Shown one piece after another: positions 18,083 through 26,873 of a stretch of DNA of 64,000 nt (positions within the stretch are counted from its first letter, which is position 1; each line of letters starts with the position of its first letter). A program made the translations under genes and the position numbers. The stretch covers positions 1,488,001-1,552,000 of the forward strand of contig NC_016023.1 in NCBI RefSeq assembly GCF_000169195.2, given 5' to 3'. The notes beneath the pieces are model-generated. The model saw nothing but the letters and a program-made list of their open reading frames with translations, ran no database searches and was not told where the DNA came from. The DNA comes from Heyndrickxia coagulans 36D1. Its GTDB lineage: Bacteria; Bacillota; Bacilli; Bacillales; Bacillaceae_C.

Positions 18083-18766
18083 TTATCGGACCCGGTCGTT
18101 TTCCCAGTCATACGTCCAGAAGTATTCATAATGGAGCCATTCCAGAGTTTCTGGGTCTTTTTGCTTCAGTTTTTCTTCCCGCTCTGCCATCATCCAGCCG
18201 GTCTGGGATAGGTGGGCTTTCATTGCGCCGATTTTTTGCTCAGCTGCGCCGCTTACATCATTGCGGACATCCGGCTTTCCGATCTCCGCTTCATGGTTTT
18301 TGGAAAAAGCAACGCAGTGGAGTTTCGGGCGTTTGTTTTCAGGAATTCGGCGGAGCGCGCGGACAACGGCTCTTCCGGTTGCTTCGTGGTCAGGATGGAC
18401 AGAGTAGCCTGGGTAAAAGGTAATGACAAGTGACGGATTCAGCTCATGGACGAGGTCAAGTACCATTTTGACCATCTTCTCATCGTCTTCAAATTCTACA
18501 GTTTTATCGCGCAACCCCATCATGCGTAAATCCTGAATCCCCATAATCTCGGCCGCCTTTTGCAGTTCTTTTTTCCGGATATGCGGCAGCGATTCTCTTG
18601 TGGCAAAAGGGGGATAGCCGAGATTTCGCGCCATTTCCCCAAGCGTCAGGCAGGCATAAGTGACCGGCGTGCCGTTTTTCACATGGGTTGCGATCGTGCC
18701 GGATACACCGAAAGCCTCGTCATCGGGATGCGGGAAAATCACCAGAACATGGCGCTCTTTTTCCAT
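18083..18766 (-). CDS. bshB2: Bacillithiol biosynthesis deacetylase BshB2
   Basis: The product is about 227 aa of the PIG-L/LmbE zinc deacetylase family. The metal site PHPDDEAFG lies near residue 13, with HPDHEATGRA near 125. BshB enzymes deacetylate GlcNAc-malate to GlcN-malate in bacillithiol synthesis. I chose ATG 18766, which has GGAG 9 nt upstream; the upstream ATGs overlap that site. It follows yojF with a slight overlap of the ORFs, as in B. subtilis yojF-yojG. Family length is about 221 aa. Confidence 0.88.
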   Translation of the reverse strand: MEKERHVLVIFPHPDDEAFGVSGTIATHVKNGTPVTYACLTLGEMARNLGYPPFATRESLPHIRKKELQKAAEIMGIQDLRMMGLRDKTVEFEDDEKMVKMVLDLVHELNPSLVITFYPGYSVHPDHEATGRAVVRALRRIPENKRPKLHCVAFSKNHEAEIGKPDVRNDVSGAAEQKIGAMKAHLSQTGWMMAEREEKLKQKDPETLEWLHYEYFWTYDWENDRVR

Positions 18767-18779
18767 TTTTCTCATCTCC

Positions 18780-19127
18780 TCACTCAAATGGTGTCATGCT
18801 CAATTCGAGGGCAACAGCCAACTTCCCGTCATAACCATGGCCGGCAAAAAGCAAGCGGTCGAATTCATCTTTTTCAAAGTGGGTCAGGCCTTCTGCATAA
18901 ATCCAGCCAATTTTCATTTTCAAGCCGATCCGGTAAGGGCCGTCCCCAACAATTTTTCCGTGTTCATAGGATACTTGCGCATTGCGGATATAGGCGCCTG
19001 CAGAGAAAAATGACTCATTGACATGGGAGGCATAGGCGCCATTGGTTGTTTCCAAATGGATATACACCGGTTTTCCGGCAAGTTCGTCCAGCCATTTTTG
19101 GGCTGTTTGTTTTTGTATCGGTTCCAT
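18780..19127 (-). CDS. yojF: YojF-family protein (DUF1806)
   Basis: This 115-aa soluble protein matches B. subtilis YojF (DUF1806) in length and in position, immediately upstream of the BshB2 gene. Function is unknown; constant pairing with bshB2 suggests a link to bacillithiol or thiol redox control. The ATG has AAGGAGG. Its stop lies next to the bshB2 ribosome site, so translation is likely coupled. Confidence 0.85.
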   Translation of the reverse strand: MEPIQKQTAQKWLDELAGKPVYIHLETTNGAYASHVNESFFSAGAYIRNAQVSYEHGKIVGDGPYRIGLKMKIGWIYAEGLTHFEKDEFDRLLFAGHGYDGKLAVALELSMTPFE

Positions 19128-19200
19128 TTTCTTCCTCCTTTTGGCCGTCCGCTCCTGTTTCTTTCCATTATACCAACCGGCAGCACTTTAAGAAAAAATT

Positions 19201-19243
19201 AAAAACCGGGTCCCCGGCGGAATGTTCCGGCAGGGCCCGGTTT
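19201..19243 (-). terminator. Terminator of pdxK
   Basis: AAACCGGGTCCC pairs with GGGCCCGGTTT (about 19203-19242). On the minus strand the hairpin is followed by TTTTTAATTTTTTC. It ends transcription from pdxK just upstream of yojF. Confidence 0.8.
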
Positions 19244-19246
19244 GAC

Positions 19247-20068
19247 TTAAGAGTTGGTATGCGAGAAACGGGTATATGCGCCGTGCATCACAGGGCCGAC
19301 ATATTCGTTCAGCTTAAAGCCGTGTTCAATCGCCATATGGACAAATTCTTTTGCCACTTTCACTGCACCAGACACGGTGTTGCCCTTTGCCAGTTCGGCC
19401 GTGATGGCAGCGGCAAATGTGCAGCCTGCACCGTGGTTATACGTTGTTTTGATTTTCTTCGATTCGAGAATTTCAAAATCTTCCCCATCATAGAACAAGT
19501 CGATGGCCTGATCCGTATCCAACCCTCTGCCGCCTTTTATGACAACATTTTTCGCGCCCAGTTCATGAATTTTGACCGCTGCTTCTTTCATGTCCTCAAC
19601 GGTTTTAATCGGGCCGGTTTGGGCCAGCTGCCAGGCTTCAAACAAGTTCGGCGTTGTAATCGTTGCCCGCGGAAGCAAAAGCTCGCGCATTGCATCCGTA
19701 TTTTCCGGCTGCAATACCTCATCTTCGCCTTTACATACCATAACCGGGTCAATGACCACTTTGTCGAGATGGTATTCATCTATTTTACGGGCGGCCAGTT
19801 CAATAATGTCCACTGAACCGAGCATACCGGTTTTCATCGCGTCAATTCCGACAGAAAGGATGGTCTCAAGCTGCGGTTCGACAATATTGACATCAATCGG
19901 GAAAACATTATGATGCCAACCGTTTTTTGGATCCATCGCAACGATGGAAGTAATCGCGGACATGCCGTAAACCCCGAGTTCCTGGAATGTTTTCAAGTCC
20001 GCCTGAAGGCCTGCGCCGCCGCTCGAATCAGAACCAGCCAGCGTAAAAGTTTTCTTTAAACCCATCAC
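19247..20068 (-). CDS. pdxK: Pyridoxine/pyridoxal kinase, ThiD-like (YwdB type)
   Basis: The product is 273 aa of the ribokinase fold: N-terminal AGSDSSGGAGLQADLKTFQE and the anion hole/catalytic GAGCTFAAA near residue 212. It closely resembles the B. subtilis YwdB/PdxK sequence as I remember it, an enzyme that phosphorylates pyridoxal/pyridoxine and was long annotated as ThiD. The ywd neighbours (ung, ywdI, ywdK) support PdxK over ThiD, and no thiamine riboswitch is seen. GTG/ATG at 20068/20065 follow AAAGGAG. Confidence 0.85.
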   Translation of the reverse strand: MMGLKKTFTLAGSDSSGGAGLQADLKTFQELGVYGMSAITSIVAMDPKNGWHHNVFPIDVNIVEPQLETILSVGIDAMKTGMLGSVDIIELAARKIDEYHLDKVVIDPVMVCKGEDEVLQPENTDAMRELLLPRATITTPNLFEAWQLAQTGPIKTVEDMKEAAVKIHELGAKNVVIKGGRGLDTDQAIDLFYDGEDFEILESKKIKTTYNHGAGCTFAAAITAELAKGNTVSGAVKVAKEFVHMAIEHGFKLNEYVGPVMHGAYTRFSHTNS

Positions 20069-20430
20069 GCACCCATCTCCTTTAAAAATAAGCTTTACAC
20101 TATTTTAGAATATAATACTGCCATGAAAAATACAAATCCCGGGGACGTGCATCAAGCGGCCGAATGCTTGATGAACAGGGGATGATCTGCCAGTCACACA
20201 GCAGGGCCGCGAACCGAACTTTAGAATGACCGGCTTTCAAAAGAAGGTATTGTAATATTTAAAATAGAAAGTAAATATTGACTTATTTAATCATCTGTAC
20301 TATATTTTAACTTGAGAAAAATAAGAATTTCATGATAAAGAACCATGTCTTGTGAAAACAATATTTTATTTGATTAATTTCAAAATTGTTCGTGCCTTCT
20401 ATTTATTCTTTAAAAATTAGAGGTTTCGTA
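20069..20430. other. Intergenic region, hairpin only
   Basis: This stretch marks the transition from normal to AT-rich DNA. It holds a perfect 8-bp hairpin (CATCAAGC 20150-20157 / GCTTGATG 20166-20173) without a T-run. I see no gene, riboswitch or clear promoter. The junction may be an insertion boundary of the accessory island. Confidence 0.5.
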
Positions 20431-21624
20431 ATGTACAAATTTAAAACGTTAACCATTTTCTTGTTTACTTTTTACTTTAGTATGGGGGTATCCAAGTATA
20501 TCCAGATACTTTGGTTTGAAAAGAACGATAGCGTATTTAATTTTTCTTTATCTTATTCCGCCATGGCGGTAGCAGGTTCATTTAGTTTTCTATTAGGAAA
20601 GAAAGTAAATCAGTTAAGTATTAAAAAAGGGATATTTATTTTTATTCCGCTTTATATGGCAGGCATGTTGCTCAGGATCTTTCCCCAGCCGTTTTTTATT
20701 CCGATAATTTCCGGCGCCGTATCAGGGATTGGGGCAGCAACGGTCTTATTAATTACCCGAACCTGGATCGCTGCACTGATAGCTGATCATCCGGAAATAA
20801 GTTCAAAATTAATATCATCAAAGGCCATTATTTCTCAAATTGCTATGATCTCCACTACATTTCTCAGTGGGCAGGCCTTATATTTTTTAGGAGAGAGCAG
20901 TGCATCTTATATTAGTTTGTTGATCATGGCTCCGATTCTTTTATTTGGTGTTTTTTTCATCCGTGATTATCCGGATGATCACATTATTAAAAAGACAAGA
21001 AATAAAACAGTGTTGCCATCAAACAAAAAGATAGCAATTCTTGTATATACTTTAGGAATCCTTATCGGAATGAATCTTGGCTTAGTGCAACCTTATTTGC
21101 CCATAATATTAAAGGAAGTAGGCCAATTTAATATATCATTTGTCAGTACGCTGATGACAATTGTTTCTGTTGTTCAAATGCTTAGCAGTTTGTTCTTTCG
21201 CAATAAGAAAATGAATCAGCGGCCAAATATTTTCTTTTTAATAATAGAATTGGTAATCTTTATTATCTTTACTTTTACTGGCGTAATGGATTTGCGTCAT
21301 ATGATCATCATTCCCGTTTTTTTATTTGCGATCCTCATAACAGGATTTCAAATAGTGAGGGAAATAATGGAGTATACCATGTTTCCTGCGGAAGAATTAA
21401 CCCTTTATTTGGGAATCGTTCAATCTTCTGTATTGGTAGGTGACTCGGTTGGAGGTCCAGTGGGGGGATATTTATATAATTTAAGCATATCTATGCTGTT
21501 CATTGTTTTTGCAATTTTAAATTTGATCATCGGCATTGGCTATACAATCATATATTCTATTCATTCGAAATATAATAAGCGGATTGCATTGTCACAGGAG
21601 ATCGATCATACTTTAACAAAATAA
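20431..21624 (+). CDS. MFS transporter, 12 TM
   Basis: The product is 397 aa and hydrophobic throughout with about 12 membrane segments and a short central loop (DYPDDHIIKKTRNKT, near 190). This is the Major Facilitator layout, but the classic inter-TM2/3 motif is weak. Substrate is unknown; drug or peptide efflux is plausible. ATG 20431 has AGAGG upstream. Codon use is strongly AT-biased compared with genes before 20 kb, suggesting acquisition with the island that follows. Confidence 0.7.
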   Translation: MYKFKTLTIFLFTFYFSMGVSKYIQILWFEKNDSVFNFSLSYSAMAVAGSFSFLLGKKVNQLSIKKGIFIFIPLYMAGMLLRIFPQPFFIPIISGAVSGIGAATVLLITRTWIAALIADHPEISSKLISSKAIISQIAMISTTFLSGQALYFLGESSASYISLLIMAPILLFGVFFIRDYPDDHIIKKTRNKTVLPSNKKIAILVYTLGILIGMNLGLVQPYLPIILKEVGQFNISFVSTLMTIVSVVQMLSSLFFRNKKMNQRPNIFFLIIELVIFIIFTFTGVMDLRHMIIIPVFLFAILITGFQIVREIMEYTMFPAEELTLYLGIVQSSVLVGDSVGGPVGGYLYNLSISMLFIVFAILNLIIGIGYTIIYSIHSKYNKRIALSQEIDHTLTK

Positions 21625-21813
21625 TTCACCAAGTACGTTAACAAGAAAAAAAGAATCCATCTATGGATATATTTTAGGATTAGTTGTGTCTAAATTTAAT
21701 AAGCTTACTTGTTGGGTTAATGTACTTTGGCATCGCTTTTTCAGCCGTTAAGCTTATAACACTTACATTGCTTGTTTCGAATAGACTGTAGAAAAAGGAG
21801 TCCAACTTCAATA
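21625..21813 (+). other. AT-rich spacer with a possible degraded membrane ORF
   Basis: A 33-codon frame from TTG 21684 to TAG 21785 reads as a hydrophobic helix (LISLLVGLMYFGIAFSAVKL) but has no ribosome site. It could be a peptide gene or the remnant of a membrane protein. No terminator for the MFS gene is evident. Confidence 0.3.
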
Positions 21814-21974
21814 TGGCAATCATCTTAAGGGTTATCGTTTTTTTAGTTTTCATTGCAACTATATGCTCATTTATTTTTACAGGGAATAGTAATACTTCAC
21901 ATATTCTTTCCTATGTATTAATTGCAATATCACTAACTTATTTTATTAAATATGGAAAGCGTGAAAAAAAATGA
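21814..21974 (+). pseudogene. Small two-TM protein gene, frameshifted in a T-run
   Basis: ATG 21814 (AAAAAGGAG upstream) opens a frame that stops at TAG 21844 after a run of six T. Adding one T restores a 53-residue two-TM protein that ends IKYGKREKK with its TGA overlapping the ATG of the next ABC gene (ATGA). That coupling suggests the restored frame is ancestral or is expressed by slippage. It may also be a sequencing error. It resembles in layout the 55-aa protein at 23700-23867. Confidence 0.45.
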
Positions 21975-22651
21975 ATATGACAAATCCAATCAAGTTAGAA
22001 TCTGTATCTAAAAAAATCGGTAAATTTCATGTAAATAATATTAGTTTTTCAGCATTTCCTAAAAATATAGTGGGAATTATTGGTGAAAATGGAGCTGGAA
22101 AAACAACACTTTTAAAGATTATTTCTCAAACAGTTTCTTTGGATTCAGGAAATCTTTCGGTTCCTCCCAAGAATGAAATTGGTTTTCAATTTGACACTAA
22201 TCATTTTCCCGAGGAATTATCTGCGGAAAATATTAACTTATTTATGCCATATATATTTAAATCATGGAATTCAAAAAAATTTAAGGATTATCTAGATAAA
22301 TTTGAAATACCCGAAACTCAAAGCATTAAATATTTTTCGAAGGGAATGAAAACCAAAATGGGTATTGCTGTTACTCTATCCCACCACCCAAAATTATTAT
22401 TACTTGATGAAGTTACTGGTGGATTAGACCCTTTAATGAGGGATACTGTGTTAACCATTATAAAGGAATATGTAAAGACCACCTCATCTATTGCAATTAT
22501 GAGCACACACCTACTTGACGATATTATTAAAATTGCAGATAAGGTTATATTTTTACATAAAGGTTCGATGCTACTAAAAAAAGATGTTTCCGATATAAGT
22601 AATACAAATGAGTTGGAAGCGGAATTGAAGAATATAATAGCAAGGAGGTGA
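21971..22651 (+). CDS. ABC transporter ATP-binding protein
   Basis: The product is 226 aa: Walker A GENGAGKTT (near 39), signature region FSKGMKTKM (near 120), Walker B LLLLDEVTGGLDP (near 137) and switch His in STHLLDD. The signature lacks the usual SGGQ, typical of ABC-2 type exporters of the BcrA/YtrB class. It is coupled to the downstream permease: TGA 22649-22651 lies in the ribosome site of that gene. The cargo is unknown; antimicrobial peptide export or immunity is a family-based guess. Confidence 0.85.
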   Translation: MNMTNPIKLESVSKKIGKFHVNNISFSAFPKNIVGIIGENGAGKTTLLKIISQTVSLDSGNLSVPPKNEIGFQFDTNHFPEELSAENINLFMPYIFKSWNSKKFKDYLDKFEIPETQSIKYFSKGMKTKMGIAVTLSHHPKLLLLDEVTGGLDPLMRDTVLTIIKEYVKTTSSIAIMSTHLLDDIIKIADKVIFLHKGSMLLKKDVSDISNTNELEAELKNIIARR

Positions 22652-22656
22652 TCAAT

Positions 22657-23301
22657 ATGATAGGGGGATATTTAAAAGATATATTATTATTGGGAAAACA
22701 CTGGTTTAAATTAAAGTTCGTAATATTATTTGTAGCGGCCTTAATTTTGGCAATAATATTTCTACGCCAAGACAGTGCTGTAATTTCAATATTTATAACT
22801 ATGCTTTTTCTAAATAGTATTCAGTCACTATTTAATGATGATAATAAATCCGGCTTTTTAGACTTTCTAAATACAACAGGTTTATCTTTCAATAGGATAG
22901 TATTTGCACGTTATTTAACGGGTATTTCGTTATGCCTTATCTCAAGCATTTTTTCTTTTTTAGTTAATTTAATTATATATGTCTTTTATAAAAATTTGCC
23001 TTTAAAATCTTACTTATTTATAGGGCTTTTAACCCTGTGTATTTCTTTAATGTATATGCTTATTTTAATTCCATTTATATACTTGTTCAATCAAAACGGA
23101 TTAACTATTGCTGTCGTATTGATAATTTTGATTGCTTTTATACTCTCCAAAGTTAATCATTCAGCCTTAAAGATTTCAAATTTTTTTCATCAATCTTCTA
23201 ACCTAAAATTAGGTTTTTATTGTGTGCTTTGTGTTTTATTAACTGCCTGTATTTCTTATATAGTCTCCGTCATTATATGCAAAAAGCGCTTTTATAACTG
23301 A
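22657..23301 (+). CDS. ABC-2 type permease subunit
   Basis: The product is 214 aa with six hydrophobic segments, matching one ABC-2 membrane subunit of the small (about 210-220 aa) kind. ATG 22657 follows AAGGAGG at proper distance; the upstream GTG 22648 is inside that site. It pairs with the ATPase just upstream. The region after it (23302 onward) has no continuation of the operon. Confidence 0.75.
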   Translation: MIGGYLKDILLLGKHWFKLKFVILFVAALILAIIFLRQDSAVISIFITMLFLNSIQSLFNDDNKSGFLDFLNTTGLSFNRIVFARYLTGISLCLISSIFSFLVNLIIYVFYKNLPLKSYLFIGLLTLCISLMYMLILIPFIYLFNQNGLTIAVVLIILIAFILSKVNHSALKISNFFHQSSNLKLGFYCVLCVLLTACISYIVSVIICKKRFYN

Positions 23302-23699
23302 AAAAATGATAGAAATGAGGATTCCATAAACATTATTATTTGTTAGAGCAAATTAAAAATTACCCTTGATCGAGGCGCTGGAAAATGAATGATCCCGTAT
23401 TTTTGGCTTTTCTTCCAGGTTTTCAAATTCAATAAAAATAAAAAGGGCATTTTTCTTCAAAAAGGGCATACGTATCCTGCCTTCACAAAATGGGTATTTT
23501 TTTCAATGCCCTTTGTGAAAAGGAAACAATCGTGGCGGCGTTTTTAGTTTATGGGAGGAAACTGCTCCTGCTTCACGTCGCGTTTCACAACGATGAATTT
23601 GCGCAATTCCGGACCAGCTTCTTCTAAAAGTGCATTTCCCTCGTTGTTTTACCTATGTTTAATCTGGCAACTGGCCCAGGAAATTACTGGTATGAATGC
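23302..23699. other. Intergenic region: hairpin and a gene remnant
   Basis: A hairpin at 23482-23519 (TTCACAAA / TTTGTGAA arms with an inner GGGTA/TGCCC stem) lies between the convergent ABC modules. At 23548-23640 the minus strand reads about 30 sense-looking codons (LLEEAGPELRKFIVVKRDVK) ending in TAA, without a start; an upstream TAA closes the frame. It looks like the C-terminal remnant of a lost gene with codon use closer to the core genome. I cannot name the parent. Confidence 0.4.
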
Positions 23700-23867
23700 T
23701 TATTTTCGTAATTTCTGTTGTAACTTTTTGTCTATAAAATAGGCTGCGATAAAAATCGCCGGTATGAACAATAACTTTGGAATAGAAATATTTGAAATCC
23801 CCGTTTTTTTAATATAGACAAAAACAAAAATGGCGATTAGTACCAGTGTGAACATGGCGGATTTCAT
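23700..23867 (-). CDS. Small two-TM protein, 55 aa, ABC-linked
   Basis: The ATG at 23867 overlaps the ATPase stop (ATGA) and has GGGGGAGA upstream. The 55-aa product has two hydrophobic helices (about 5-19 and 32-44) around a short loop (KKTGISNISIPK) and a basic tail (DKKLQQKLRK). It is the last gene of the minus-strand ABC operon. The layout suggests an accessory or immunity-like subunit, but I recognise no family. Confidence 0.65.
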   Translation of the reverse strand: MKSAMFTLVLIAIFVFVYIKKTGISNISIPKLLFIPAIFIAAYFIDKKLQQKLRK

Positions 23868-24550
23868 TCTCCCACACCCCCATTCGTGTTATTTAAACTT
23901 TTTAACTGCCAATTTTCACTATTTAATTCATGTGTGAAAGACAGGCTTGCTTCCTTTTCATGTGACACAATGACAAACGTTTTTTGCTTACTTTGTGTGA
24001 TGATGTCAGATAAAACTTTTCTACTGGAAGTGTCCAAGGAATTAAACGGCTCATCCAATAAGACCAATTCTGAAGGGATCGATAAGTTAATGGATAAAAA
24101 GATTTTTTGCCGGGTCCCTAATGACAAGTTTTTCACTTGCTCATTCTTATAGGCATCAACATCAAACTTTTTACAGTATTCATATACTTGTTTGCTGAAT
24201 ACGGGGCCGTAATGAAATAACAAATTGTAAAATTGAATATTTTGTTCCATTGTTAATTCTTCATAAAATACAGGGGAGTCTCCAACAAATACTCTACGCT
24301 TTCGAATGTCTGCAAAACTTAGCTTTTCACCAAAAAACCACAACTCATAAGACAGATGAGGATCGTCTATAATATTTGCAATGATTTTCAGCAAAGTAGT
24401 CTTTCCTGAACCGTTTTTTCCATATAATCTTACAATACTGTTTTGATCTATCTCGATATTTACGTTATTAAATAACATGGGTTGATTTCCATAACCATAA
24501 GTTAAATGCTTTATTGACATCCTTTCCATATCTATTTCACTTCCGTTCAT
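23864..24550 (-). CDS. ABC transporter ATP-binding protein
   Basis: The product is up to 228 aa: Walker A YGKNGSGKTT (near 43), signature LSLGTRQK (near 142), Walker B LVLLDEPFNSLD and switch His VSHE. The signature deviates from LSGGQ, as in many BcrA-like ATPases. ATG 24550 has no good ribosome site; ATG 24529 has GGAAG about 10 nt upstream and gives 221 aa, which I consider equally likely. It works with the large permease encoded upstream. Confidence 0.82.
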   Translation of the reverse strand: MNGSEIDMERMSIKHLTYGYGNQPMLFNNVNIEIDQNSIVRLYGKNGSGKTTLLKIIANIIDDPHLSYELWFFGEKLSFADIRKRRVFVGDSPVFYEELTMEQNIQFYNLLFHYGPVFSKQVYEYCKKFDVDAYKNEQVKNLSLGTRQKIFLSINLSIPSELVLLDEPFNSLDTSSRKVLSDIITQSKQKTFVIVSHEKEASLSFTHELNSENWQLKSLNNTNGGVGE

Positions 24551-24618
24551 ACATATGATATGCCCGCTTCAATCCATGCAGCAATTGCCAATAAAATTAA
24601 TGAGAAAAAATATTTTAT
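24547..24618 (-). other. Open tail of the permease frame after an in-frame TGA
   Basis: The permease frame stops at TGA 24621-24619. Read on in the same frame, 23 more codons (IKYFFSLILLAIAAWIEAG...) form a membrane helix and end at a TGA that overlaps the first ATG of the ATPase. This is the arrangement expected if the permease originally ended here and TGA 24619 were a nonsense change. Confidence 0.5.
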
Positions 24619-26274
24619 TCATTTATAAACTTCATCCGCAGCAGTCTGTTTCATTTTTTTATATTTTTTGTTGCTGTAGATCATTTGTGCAAATAGGAGA
24701 AAGAAGATTGCCAAGAAGGGATAGAGCCAATAAATCCCCGAGACCAATTTGAACATCGCTATGATGATCAACCCTAATATTGTAAATTGGGTGACAAGTC
24801 TTGATAATACATTATTCGCTGTAGCAATTAAAGAGAATCCATCGAATTCATTCAGCCTTTCAATTTTGGGAGGATTCCTTTTGCTAAGTAATAAAACAAA
24901 AACGTCATAATGGGTTCTGAGCGAGTATAAAACATATTCATTTTTCATCGCATAAAAAAATAGAATTAAAATCAAAAAAGACAGACTTTGTTGAAACGAA
25001 ATAAACAAAGTTGCAATAAAGAACAAAACCAAATGACAAAATAAATATATATTGATCGTTCTTTTTAATAATTCATATTTTGAGAATAGAATATCACTCT
25101 TTTTTATCTCATATATTTTAAAAATTTCCATCATAGAACATTCTTGTTCAAACTTAAAAATTTTTTTGTAGATAAAGCTTGTAGTGCTTATCGCTCCCTT
25201 CAGAATGGTGTGCAGCTGAAAAAACATAAAAATAAGGATAACGATGATATTATGAATATAAGGTGCCGAAGCCAATGAAATTCCTGTACTGACAGAAACT
25301 TCTCCTGTGATAAACAGGTCAAAAGGATTATTCGGTAATTCTTTTGAGTTTGCTTTTAAAGAATAGTAGTCAGCATAGGTATAATAGTGCCCCTTGTTCA
25401 ATGTTTTATATAAAAAACCAAAGAAAGGCGTTTGATAATGAACTTCCTTCGTATCTTTTGAGAAAGCAAAAATGACAATACTAATGATGAATAGCAATAC
25501 CACGGTTAAAGTAGCCGTGAAAATATGCATATGGCCAACAAACAAGGCTGCTTTTTTAAAAATGATAAACAAATTTGAGCTTAGAAGTATTTCTTTTGCT
25601 TGATTATTTAAATTTGTGATGGCTTTTAATTTATATCCATAAGTGGATATGTTACGTCTTGATTCATAAATGATTTGCATGAAGATGGAAGCAACGGTAT
25701 AAACGAAGCAGCATAACAAAGCTTTTGTTGTCAGGTTTAGCACAATGCGGAAACCTTTATGATAAGATAGCGATTTTCCAAGTAAATGAATACAAAACAG
25801 GAGCAGTTCGAACAAAATCACAATCAATATGTACTTCGTTCCCATCCTGTGTAAATAAAAAAACACCCCAAACGGCACGATTTTGGTTAAACTTTGCACC
25901 ATGCTAACCATCCAGTCAAGCAGTATAACCTTTTTCATTAAATTGTTATTCTTCCCGAGATACCTGCTAAAATGATAGACTAGGTACCTTTCATCTAACG
26001 TTTTTCTTGTTGTTAGAACAGCTTTCACTTGGTCCCCAACAGTCAGAATCAGAGCCGCTCCAATAAGAATATGCTCATGGCCCGGTAAAAAGATTTTGCT
26101 TAAACCAGAAATTAAAAATAGTGATATACAGGCTTCGAACAAGAAGCTCAATAGTATATATTTTTTCGTGCTTTTTAATTTCAAAATTTTTTTCACTAAA
26201 AATCCCCGGGTTGAGTATGTATTTATGATATATAGCATAACGAGCTTCAAAATTCCCATCAATAACAACTCCAC
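24619..26274 (-). CDS. Large ABC-type permease-like membrane protein, 551 aa
   Basis: The protein is hydrophobic with about 10-12 membrane segments and long basic cytoplasmic loops; it starts MELLLMGILKLVMLYIIN. No named family is obvious. Its place directly upstream of an ATPase with no other permease indicates the membrane half of an ABC exporter, similar in size to fused or ABC-2-like permeases. It probably lost its last membrane helix through TGA 24619. The ribosome site is weak. Expression is expected from the promoter at 26472-26445. Confidence 0.6.
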   Translation of the reverse strand: MELLLMGILKLVMLYIINTYSTRGFLVKKILKLKSTKKYILLSFLFEACISLFLISGLSKIFLPGHEHILIGAALILTVGDQVKAVLTTRKTLDERYLVYHFSRYLGKNNNLMKKVILLDWMVSMVQSLTKIVPFGVFFYLHRMGTKYILIVILFELLLFCIHLLGKSLSYHKGFRIVLNLTTKALLCCFVYTVASIFMQIIYESRRNISTYGYKLKAITNLNNQAKEILLSSNLFIIFKKAALFVGHMHIFTATLTVVLLFIISIVIFAFSKDTKEVHYQTPFFGFLYKTLNKGHYYTYADYYSLKANSKELPNNPFDLFITGEVSVSTGISLASAPYIHNIIVILIFMFFQLHTILKGAISTTSFIYKKIFKFEQECSMMEIFKIYEIKKSDILFSKYELLKRTINIYLFCHLVLFFIATLFISFQQSLSFLILILFFYAMKNEYVLYSLRTHYDVFVLLLSKRNPPKIERLNEFDGFSLIATANNVLSRLVTQFTILGLIIIAMFKLVSGIYWLYPFLAIFFLLFAQMIYSNKKYKKMKQTAADEVYK

Positions 26275-26444
26275 AGTTTTAACAAAAAATGCTTTTTTAA
26301 CAGCCGGGACTGCAGATCCTGGCGGTTTGAGTTTTTACCAAGCATCGCTTTCTCACAGGGCACGTTTCTTACGGCAATTCCAATGGCTTGCTGGACAAAC
26401 CGGAAAAACAAAATGACAATTGCGAATTCTTATGACATATTTTT

Positions 26445-26498
26445 ATTTTAATGAACTGGCAGTTGTTGTCAACGAAAATTTTTTTCGGTATGACCGAA
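26445..26498 (-). promoter_or_regulatory. Promoter and palindromic operator of the minus-strand ABC operon
   Basis: On the minus strand, TTGACA (26472-26467), a 16-bp spacer and TAAAAT (26450-26445) form a sigma-A promoter. Immediately upstream lies the palindrome CGAAAATTTTTTTCG (26473-26487) and a second one, TTCGGT-ATG-ACCGAA (26484-26498). The block is nearly the same as that upstream of the XRE gene (27123-27165). Confidence 0.7.
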
Positions 26499-26873
26499 AT
26501 CTTTTTTCGGCATCCCGTAAGATGATAGAGGGATCCCGGACCAATTAAGATGCTTCATACTGATTTTCGGATGGAAAACTTCTGAATTGAGGGTTGTGCC
26601 ATTCCCGGTTTTGCCCTTCTTTCGTTCCTAGGACATAACCGGACAAACATGTCCCTTGTCAATGGAATGATATTTTCATAACATACATTTAAGGCTGAAA
26701 AATATGGAGAAATAAATGATATTGTGGTCTTGTAACGCTTTCTAGTTGTGAGCATTCATATTTACAAAATCGAGTGCGGCATTAAAGGGAATAGTTGCAC
26801 GTGGTGTAATACGTTTATTCTCAATTCAATTGTATTCCAGGTATAATATATTTTTGGAGAGAGTGATACTGAT
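26499..26873. other. Intergenic AT-rich region, nothing clear
   Basis: No convincing gene, terminator or repeat. A TATAAT at 26842-26847 followed by GGAGAGAG probably belongs to the small membrane gene downstream, but no good -35 is seen. A minus-strand open frame at 26555-26755 has no ribosome site and I do not accept it. Confidence 0.4.

Noticed and set aside
19247-20068. Annotation as ThiD (HMP-P kinase)
   Set aside because: Sequence and neighbours fit the YwdB pyridoxal kinase group; no thiamine genes or TPP riboswitch nearby.
26555-26755. 66-codon minus-strand frame upstream of the large permease
   Set aside because: No ribosome site or recognisable features; the gene would lie outside the promoter at 26472-26445.
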